From Istiophorus platypterus (taxonomy: Eukaryota; Chordata; Actinopteri; Istiophoriformes; Istiophoridae): a stretch of 64,000 nt of DNA. Under the pieces are notes generated by a model. It saw only the letters and a program-made list of their open reading frames with translations, searched no databases and was not told the DNA's origin. Shown here piece by piece: positions 36,701-47,524 of the stretch. Both the position numbers and the translations under genes were made by a program. Every line of letters begins with the position of its first letter. Within the stretch, counting starts at the first letter, position 1. The stretch is from NCBI GenBank assembly GCA_016859345.1, contig CM029121.1, forward strand, positions 8,831,911 through 8,895,910, written 5' to 3'.

Positions 36701-39226
36701 TCCCTTCAGTTAGTAAAGATATCTAGCAGCAATACTTAGCATAACAGCAGACTACACTTGAGATAAATAAACAAAAACTGAATGAGCTTGAGTGAGCCTA
36801 TGAGTAATGGCTTGAGCTCAAAGTAAACTGTCATGAAAGTTTTTTTTCTCAGTACAACAGAAGGTAATTTATGAAAAGTCTTAGGCCACAGCACCAAAAA
36901 CCCTAACCTTTATGGAAAAGTCAGGAGAGGATTGCGGTGAACCAGGACTCTCAGTTAGGCCTCGGGATAAGTGCCACTGCTCTAAAAAGAAACGGGACGG
37001 CTTTTTCTTAGGCTCCGTGGAGAAAAGAGGGATGGTTGAAAGAGGGCATTAGACTTGAGAGAAAGTACAACTGTACACCAATAGCAAGCTTTTTCACATG
37101 TAAAGTAGAAAATACTCAACATTAGAAACCTTTTGCCCAAAAACATCCATGCATGGTGTTCACCTTTGGCGGCTTGTCATGCTTGCCCTTGAACCTTGAG
37201 ATTAGGCGATCAGCCCTTTCCTGTATACCAGGTATGTGAATGGGTCCTGGGTCTGTCAGGTGCAGCGGCTTCCATTCCTGCCGAGGAAGCTCCATTGAGA
37301 CTTGATCATAAGTGGGTTTAGCTAATGGCTGAATACCATGGTTTTAAATATGGAAAAGCCAGGTTTGTTCCATACAGATGTTTGTTTACAGCCACTCCGA
37401 ACGTTATCTCATTAAAAAATTCCAACCACAAACAACAGAGAGAGCAGTGACAAGCTGAATACTTATACATGCAGCCACTCATTTACTCTACCCCGTATTT
37501 CTGAGGCCTTTCGTAGTATTCGAGTTCATCTTCCTCTGGACTTTTACGTAAATGCTTGAGGGCAGAAATGAACAAACAAATGCTGTATTAACATTTCGCT
37601 TTACATCGAGCATAAACAGACTGTTGACTGACTGTCCCTTTAAAGAACAGCTTGTTAGAATGACTGGAAGGGCCTGACAACAGGTTAAAACTACCCAAAG
37701 TCTCCTGAGTCTACATTTATTTACAAGCTTTAACATCCCAACAACATATGCCTCAGCACAAAAACAAGCGGCTCCTCTGATGATGACTAACACTACCCTC
37801 TCAGCAGGAAGTAAACAAGACTGTGACCTCTCTAAAAAGTTCACCTGGGTAAATGCAGCATTTTGTTTTTATTTACCCCGTACACTGCAGAGTTCAAATC
37901 TGAGATGCAGCAGACATAAGTAGGAAAACTGGTTGTGGAGATAAAAATAGGGAGTAAGGGGACCTTTGATGGGTTTGCCAGATAGACAGACACATACAGA
38001 CAGATACAGCGGACTGTGTGTCACCTCTGAGTGAAGAGAAAGCGAGGAAGTGGAGGAGGAGGAAGGGAGCAGAATGGTTTTCTTTGGGCAGCTCCGAGAG
38101 CCCGAGCTGGACAGTAGGTCTGCACCACTTCTGGCCTTTGGAGATGAGGAACAGGAACAGCAGATTGAGCAGAAGATGATGAGGATGAGGATGAAACTGA
38201 TGAGCTAGTTTTAAAATTAATGTTTATACTCATTCTCTGTGTCTTTCATAGGTGGATGAAACATTTTGATTCCTTTAAAAACTTGTATTACCGAGAAAAA
38301 ACATGATTAAAAACCTCAACACCAAATTAGTAATCTGTTTGGTTAATGGAATTAGCATGCTGTTCCGGTTCACTTGTTAAGGTTCGTGTACAAGCACAAT
38401 TAGATACGCGTGCGCAAACTTTTGGCAGAGCAAAAAAGTACCTTTTTTTTAAAAAACAAAAAAATTCACTGATGCTATAGTTGTTTATGATAAAGTTTAA
38501 AGCTGTATGGAAACTTATTGTCCATTGCAATTCAGAAAGAAGAATCTACAGATTTTTTTTTTTTTTTTTTAATCACATTAACATGGAATGAAAAGAGCTT
38601 AAATAATATAAAATTATATATGAAAAATCACTGAATATAAGAGACTTAAAACTCAATCCTAAACATTCTGCTTTGAGAAGCGCTTAGGATTATCATGATT
38701 ATTTCCAGTCTTTACAACTGACTTTCATCTTATTTACACAGCAGCAAGAGACTTCCTGTGCAGTGAGAAGACATTTAAGAAGAGCAGCTAATTAAATCTC
38801 TTTAACCAGCAGAGGCTTGAGGCTTTAAAGCAATGCCTGTGATCCAACTACTAAATGTAGTGACAAGACAAAAAAGGATAACTCTTTTAGAATCATCAGG
38901 GGAAAATGATTCTGGCGCTTAACTGTGATGATTCTGTTATTTACAGGGGAAAACAATAAGAAGGGTGACAACAAGGCAGGGCAGCAGGCTACAGCTGGTC
39001 CTCTAGTGAGGCTGCAGGAGGGAATTTAGCACTGGATCTTATTTCTTTGTAAGCAACCTTCCTGTGAACCAGTGAGCAGGATTGTTGGCTAACGAAATAT
39101 CAAGCTTAACTGTACCTACTTCCATAGAGAGGGCTGAAACATTTGTAGCAGGGAACCCTTAACAGGAGCTGACAAGTCATAAAAAAGTAGTGGGAAAATG
39201 CAAGAGAGAGGTGGCGTGTCATCAAA

Positions 39227-39261
<35 letters not shown>

Positions 39262-42200
39262 ATACCCAATCTGCGTCTGTCTAAGTTGGCCTAATCTTTT
39301 TTTCTTAAAAACACATACTGTAAACAGCAGAAATATTACATGTACCCTTTAGAGTTTTTGACTACTGATAGCACTAGGGAATACATTGAACACATTTGTT
39401 GGGTTTTGTTGAGAAACAGTGAATGTAAACAGAGCTTTATTTGTTGAGAAAAAACCCCACTGGGTACCTTTAACTTGCTAACTACTACCAAAAAAAGCTG
39501 GCTGCATACTATTAAATAAATGCTACTTTGTCTTTCGAATTTCACAACTAGGTACTAATTCCTATATATAGACCTATTAGCTTTTTATGACCATGCATTG
39601 ACATTTTTACTGATGTGCTTTGAACCTGAACCTTTCCCACATCTGCCTAGACAAAGCGACCAGTCGATTGGCCATTAATGGTCTGTAGCTACGAATGTGA
39701 ATCAGTTTACTAATGAACTGTTTAAGAAGACTGTTAATTTCTCCATAAACTTCTGAAAACATAGCAAAATCTATCCTAAACGATCCAGCAAAATCAATAC
39801 CTGAGCTAAGCTATAGGCCATGCAGTTGCAGAATCGTCTCATATTTGTAAGTATTTATACCCCCCCCCCCCCCGCTTCTTGACTAGAACACCACTCCGTT
39901 TTCATCTTTGGAGGCTGTAGCCGTTTTAGGAGGGTGAACCTGGATTTACTGTGATGTGAAAGGATTTGGAGGACTGCCAGGCCAGCATACCTGCTCCCCC
40001 CTGCTGGGCAGCGTCTGGCACTTGATCTTTTCTTTGTAGCGCATGCTCAGCTGCTCCTGCTGCTGTGTGCGTCTCTGAACCAGGAAAGGAGAAGCAAGGA
40101 GGAGAGAGACCATGACGGTGGTGCACTCTTATGTGTTCCTCTCAGACACAAATACACAAAGCTGCACAGCTATTTGATTAAGTTAAAACACTCACACAAT
40201 TCTCAACTACACAACATATTTCCAAGCATCTGCGCTTAGTGAGTAAATTCCACCAAATCTGACACAGCAGATCTGAAGTCTGTCTATAGAGAAGATATGG
40301 CACAGACTAGTACTGGTCAACACAAAGCAGCTTTCCCAACTATGACATACCACAGGGACATATGGTTAGTCGGTCAGTCTAGTGGTTAGTCTCTAAGGGG
40401 ATCAGGGTGGCACGGTTCCACTCTTTACCTTTCTCCATGCTGGGACAGGTGCCAGGCGTACTGGCTCGTTCACAGGGATTTGGGGCGGGGAAGGGGGCAA
40501 AAGGCGATCCAGATTGGGCAGAGAGTCCCCCTTTGTGGCCAAGTAAAGATGAGTGACAGCAAACGAGGCCATTAAGAGGGCCAGAATAACCATGCAAGGC
40601 ATCATGAATCGGTCCATGATGGGAGATTGAGGCAAGGAGAGAGAAAAATGGAAAAAAGGAAGTGAATCAGGCACACAGTGGTCACGGTGGTTGGAAAATA
40701 AGTGTTCAAACTAATAAGGAAATGACATAGTTGTACAAAGATCATGCTGAGAAGTCGTATAACATGATAATAGAGGTATTACAGAGTAGAATTCATGCAG
40801 AATAAACATTAATAATAAATAGAAAGAGAGGAAATACACATATATCTTCAGCAAAGCAACTGCTCTACGATTTAGCCATTATAAATCATTAAAACCTTCC
40901 CCACAAACCATCAAATTACTCACCATTGAGTTTTGGGCTGACATCATCATATAATCAGCTATTTTCATACTTGCCATAGCAATAAACAAACAAGAGCTTC
41001 TATATTTAAAATAAAACACCAAATCAGAAGCAGCTATTTCGAGTCACACAATAACAAGACATTTTCTCAGGCTGCAACAGTTGATAGTCGTCTTTCTCTC
41101 CATCAACAATACTGCCCAGTGTTCCCACAGCCCACATCTTCCTCCCACTGCTCTGGTGGTCCTCAATAGCAGGAAAAACCAGTGCTTGGCAAACCAGTTG
41201 GCCTGAGCCATCCAAGCCTAATCAGCACTGTGAGGCCGCCTACATGACCTAGGAACAATACCCAGCCTGACCAATATTAGCATTCTGGATCTGAACTCAT
41301 TTATACAGTGGCCTACAGCTCATCCATCATGAGACCAGAGCCCCTGTCATACAATATGAAATCTACATGTTCATCAAACTATTAGCTGTAGGGAAAAACA
41401 AACCACAATGAGTGTGCAAAAAAAGTAGTCTGATCTCCCACAACGTCTGAACATCTTTCCCCTGTTCCCTGATCTATCCCTGGGGGAAATCTCTTTCCAC
41501 CAGCCCTGGCAGTATTACCACAAAAAGAACCACATAACTTCCTCCATACCTGTCTTTTAAAAGGCTGGGCAGGGGCATTCTCCTCGAACTTAGCAAGTAG
41601 CTGGGTGGCCATGACCTTGACTTTGTTGTTGTTGTTCCCTACAGCAGCAGAGTCCATTTTTCTCTCAGATAGGGAAGCAGGGACGGACGGCCTGTCGTCC
41701 CGACCAGTCCTGGCTACTTCCTCCTGTGGGAAAATGGGGAAAACGTTTTTTCTTGCCTGCTGCCGTTACTCTAGTGGGATTAATCAAATTCACAACAAGC
41801 TCAACATCTGAGACGCTTTGCTGTCAGAACTACTCACTTCTTCAGACTGACTGGTCTTCCTTCTCTTCCCCAAACCGTCTACATCCTTCTCTTTTTTGTC
41901 CTGTTGATGACATGTCAAGAGTTATTTTGACTCCAGGCAAAACAGGGAAGTTGTGAAGTGCCATTTTGATATTTTAAGAAATCACCAGGTGCCAACAAGT
42001 ATTTCTCAGACCCTGACCTTTGGATTTCGTTTCCTGGATATTGCTATGCTCTGACCAAGTTTGCTGAGGAACGAGATGGGAGACTTAGTGCTGGCTATCA
42101 GTGCAGCCTTCTCCTCAGGACTCAAGTTGTGGTTATCTGAACAGAATTCCACAAAAAAAAAACTGTTATGAGTTATGAGCAAAAAGCACTTTATGAGCAA

Positions 42201-45200
42201 AAAGCACTTTAATATACTTCAACTACAATTGATTGCGTTTTCAAAGCCTCTGTCAGAAAATCACACTCATGTCATTACAGACACCTCCCAAAACCAGATT
42301 GCAGAGCAAACACTCTTACCTCCAGGTGGCACTGTGTCCTTGAACATCTCATAAAACTGGCTGAGGTACATGACCATAGAGAGTTTGTCTGGCTCCACCA
42401 CAGAGGACATCTCCTTGCCAGTCATGCAAGGCGAGATGCCAAATTCCTTCTCTGCCACATCAAAACCCAACTGGTTGTTCCTCTCCTGGTCTCGCTCATC
42501 CAGTGAGTCAAAGTCACTGCAGGCAGGAGTGAGGAGGGAGGAGGAGGAGAGGGAGAACAAAGGACAATGTTCAAATGAGATGGGACATGACAGGAGCGAT
42601 AAACAAAATGTCAAAAATAAGGGCAAGACAGAAAAGGATAATCATAAAATTATATAATGATATCATTATTGGATTTTTTTATTATTGGAGTATTGGCGAC
42701 TGATTGAAATTTTTAGACCAGAAACAAAGTGAACTTGCCATTTTTGTGTACATTGCTTGAGAAATCACAACTATGAATATAGCATTCTATTTCAGCAAAA
42801 AGATCCCCCTAAACTAAACCCGCACTCAGAACATAATCAGAACATGAAAGAAATCTATATTTTCCAGACACAGCTATCCAACAGTTCCTGATATAATTGA
42901 CAGTGAGCCCGCAATGCCAACACTAATGAAAAAGCATATCTGTACAGCCAGCAACTGTAATGTACAGTACATTACTGTAAATGTCATTATACTACCACTG
43001 AAAATACCATTAGCATGGCTCATCAATACATTTCAATTGCTCATGCAATCCATTTAAAGCATTAGCACTGGAATATCACATTAGGAAGAGAGTACACCCT
43101 GCTCTCAGTCCTCCTCAGCATCCATCTTATACGTGTGTACACGTGAATGCATTTCCCCTCCCCTCCTCCAATCATCTGGCCTATCAAAGGCAGCAGAGCA
43201 AAGCTGCTGCACCACTTGGTAAAGGTCAGGCACAACACAGACACTAATAGCTTATAATGTTAACTGCCACGTTGCATCCAGAGGGCAGAAAACATTAGGC
43301 AATGCAGATGGAGACTGTGTTGTTTATAGAGTGCATGAGGGTAAGAAGAGTGTTTATGTGTGGGTGAGAGTGTATGAGGGGGGGTCCCTTAAGTGACCCG
43401 AGAGGCCATTATGACTGGCAGCCATCACCTAATTTTCAGTGACTTACAGTTCAAAGAGCCCCAACCAGACAATTAACATCAATTACAATGAACAAACTCA
43501 CATAAACACAGCCAGGCCAGTGTTTCCAGGCACCACAGCTGTTTTAACTCCTTAACTTTAACTACAACAGGATACAATTGGAAGAGTTTTCAAAAGTACA
43601 CAAATTGCAAAAACAAATTTACCCTCTGCATTAATCTGTGCTCCATGTTGTATATTGTCTTCATGTGTATTTCTTTCAGATACTCACATGAGATCTGGTC
43701 TGTATCGGTGAATGAGGGCACAAAGGGCCAGACCGCTCTTCCAAGACATAGTGAGGTCTGTCACATTGACATTCCTGTATCCCTCCGTTTGTCTCTGGCA
43801 CCAATTAAGCAGTTTACTGGATCGAGCTATTGATTCTGGTATGGGAGAAAGACAAAATTAAAGGCTTGATGTTAAAGTGTCAAGAACAGAATGCGGATTG
43901 ATCATGGCGATTAATTAAATCTGTTTGGGGAGAGCACTAGGGATCTCTTGCTGGGCAATCTCATTGCCTTTGTCAGGCAAGGCTTATATCAGGATTATAA
44001 AGTTTTTTCATCCATGGCCTCACCTATGTTAGTACAAGTTTCAACCAGCAAATGACGAAGTATTATGAACTGTGAGATGTTTTCTGATGTAAAAGGAGAA
44101 AAAGGTAAATAAGAGGTTAGGGGAGGATGCAAAATTCACAAGAAACCTTTAAGGTTGCTAGAAGGGACATTAACTGTTGAATATAACAAGGCAGAGTTAG
44201 TGTTAGGCGCAAATCTCCCTTCAGATGACCAAGTTAGTACAGGCAAAGGAATTCTTATGGGCTTCAATCAGTCCAACCACAAAGTTCCATCATTCCAGTA
44301 TTCCAGCATTTTATATTATTCATTTATGAATGCATAGAAGGTAAACTTTAAAACTGTTAAAACTATTAGAAATCCCTGAAAAGCAACACCATGCATTTGG
44401 ACTTTGTGTTACCTTGCAACTGCTTGTCAAGCAGGCAATTTTCTAGAGTGAAAATAGTTCATTATTACTTTTCAGCAACAGTGATTGCAGCAAAATCCTA
44501 CGCTGATCAATAAGCAGACGATAAGCAAATTCAAGATGTTATTATAAATGATAATAAAATGCAAGCGATACAAACCGTTCCTGGTCAACTTGGGTGTTGA
44601 CGTGTTGATAACATTCTCTATATCAATGCGCATTTCCCTGGACTCCCCTGTGTCAAAGAGGTGCCGCACCTGCATTAAATACACAAAATAACTATATTAC
44701 TGTAATATACTAGGAATGTGTGATGACGCAACGATAGAGACAAAGATGATATCTAGGAGCATGGGCTCCCATTCTCACCTGGCTGGGCTTGAGGAAGTTA
44801 AGGCTAATGTTTGGGTAGCGTGTGGTAGGATCCACACTGTAATGACTGAAGTTCTTACTGACATTTTCTGGTGTAGTCTGGGGCAGTAGGCGGTATATAC
44901 TCTCCCTAAAGGACAGAGGAAAAACTTTTCATGAAATGTGATAATCTCAGTCACTGTATAGGCAGATTCTCACTAGTCGCAAGAAAATATTGTAGGATAC
45001 TATAGCAATACATAAATAAATCATATAAACACTGTTATTAAAGGGCAAGAAGAGATACTGCAGAACAGAAGAGTCACATTCCATTCAGGTATTATGAGAG
45101 CCTCTTAGCCCATTAGTACTAGCAGAGGTGGGACTGATGCTTGCAATAACATACAGGCACATTTTCTCATAAAGCACTTAGAGATAAAAGGGTTCGTTTG

Positions 45201-47425
45201 AAGAGAGGGAGAATGTGTGTGAGTGTTTGTGTGTATGTGTTGTTGTGTGTGCACGAGTGTTTGAATGTGAGTTTGTTGTGTATGCATCAACGTTCCCACA
45301 GCCTAACCTCTCAGCCAGCACCTCAAGAGGGGCTTTTCCCTGAGCCCAGCTCTTAACCATCCAACCTGAGTCCATGGCTGCCAGGAAACCTCGAGCAATG
45401 CCGGTGCCCATGGGCCAGAAGGGCTGGAGACAAAAGTGAAAGTCACGTTCAACAACCAAATATGGCCACAGAAGAAGCAAGCATATGGAATAACAAAATG
45501 GATAGTGTGACACAAGATTCAGAAAACAACTCGAACTTTTGTAGTATAAAAGAGTAATATATCTATTGATCGAACGAAAATCTTTGAAAACCTCTGTCGC
45601 ATCTCTCACCTCCAGCAGGCTGTCTCCCACCAGCGCCACCAACAGCTTGTGGCCACTGCGTTGGCGCACCATGGCAGCGTTCTCAGATGCGTACATGCAG
45701 GTGAAGTCAAACATGGCTACATCGGGCTGACCGTAGTGGTTGATGGCAAAGTCAAGCGCAGGCAGCTGCTGGCTGGTGGAGAAATCCGCAGCCTCACGGG
45801 CGTAAGACAGCAGTGCCACTTGGTCTACATTAGCTCTTGACAGCAGAAGTTCTGTGTCTGCATAGTCCTACGGGAAAGATAGGAGAATGAGATTTGATTA
45901 AATGGGGCATTATGATTAAAAACTAATAAAAGCAGAAGATGTCCAGAGAAACGTAATCAAAGAGTTAAAGCTTGAAAGTTTAGCAGTTGAGGAAGTGGCT
46001 CACTCAGCATATGAAAGAATTAGTTTGAAGCTTTGGCAGAAAGCTTAAGATGATAATTCACTGTAATGCATAATGACATATAACGACATACAAACAACAG
46101 ATGAGGCAAATTTTGTTTCCATTTACAGAAATATTAGAGGAAATTAATGAAAAATAATGTAAAATGTCCTCTCTATAATTTTAAAAGAAAACAGCTGTTG
46201 GGATTAAAGTTGGAGTTTGTGTTGTGATAAAACTGAATTTGAACTGGACATTTCAGTCATTGTATAAATACCACAGGCTGCTTGGCTGGGACAGGCGAAT
46301 CATTGTATGGTATGCTGTATAAGCAGGAGCAACTAAAGGCATACCAAATAAATTGTCTTGGAAAGGCAGTGTCAGAAATTTCTTGAAACAACCTGAAATG
46401 GTGAAAGTCTATTATTTTTTTTTTTTAAATGACTGAACATACCTGACAATTTTGAGATGACAGCCCCTATAACTTGACTGTGCTACAAAGGCCCAGCCAT
46501 TTGCAGTGGAATGAACTATGCTGCGCTCAAATCCCTCCAACATGTAGCATCAAATCCCTGCATGCTTTCAAAGTAACATGTTTTCATTGAGGGCAGTGAG
46601 AAGCACATTCTGCCATCTTCAAGCTCCCTGGCTGGCGAGGCCAGGCTGGCAGTGATGGCGGGTGAGAGGGAAGGGCAAGGTAGCGAAAGATATGAATGGA
46701 GCGTTGTTTTTTTGATTTGCCTTGAACTGTTTGGACTAATCGCCCGTCTGGCAACTTCTCCAACCTTCCTCGGTCCTTTCTCAAGGGGCAGCACAGAGTC
46801 AACTTCATTGCTATAAAAGGATCTGTGTAGGACTTTCATCAAAGACCACCTGCAGTAAATTATTCCTTCTCAATAACATGTAGTCACTGACTCCAAATCC
46901 CCTCTGGCATCAGACCTCAGTGTACACCAAACCTCATTGATGTCATCAGCTCACCATGAAAACAATGTGAAACAGCTCAAATTATCTGAAACAAAGTAAT
47001 GACCATGACTAAATTAAAAAAACAGGGTGATTAAACATAAAAAAAAGAAAAGAAAACACCTTTCAGGTACCCAGACGCCATCAAACAATCATGGCACACC
47101 TTCAGTAATATTTTTACACCTAGACAGAAATGTAAAACAGTCTTTCCAGTTTCCTGTGGAAAGAGGCCAGGAAAAGGAAACTACCATGTATAGTGAGGGC
47201 ACAAGCACTCAGTAAGTCTGCTTTGGTTGGCAGTTTGTTCCTGAACAATGTTGGCTTGGTTAGGCCATTAGGCCAATGCTGAGGAAACAGAAAGAGAATA
47301 AAGACCGAAAGGATGAAAGAGAGCGAAAGAAAGAGAGACGGTCAGACTTGTTATTTTGTCGGTCTGTCCATGCATTTACCGTTTATGTCTACTAAAAAGA
47401 CACAGAATGAGATTCAACAATCGTC

Positions 47426-47524
<99 letters not shown>

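Noticed and set aside
38021..38233. Minus-strand Ser/Pro-rich frame starting MSININFKTSSS
   Set aside because: The frame giving a phase-0 exon with good splice sites (ARSGADLL to LSLHSE) is a different one; this is a shifted reading of the same bases plus its pyrimidine tract.
45178..45819. 213-codon continuous minus-strand frame
   Set aside because: It is exon 7, stop-free intron 7 and exon 8 read together, then the CA-rich part of intron 8; not a separate gene. The open intron itself is reported as a finding.
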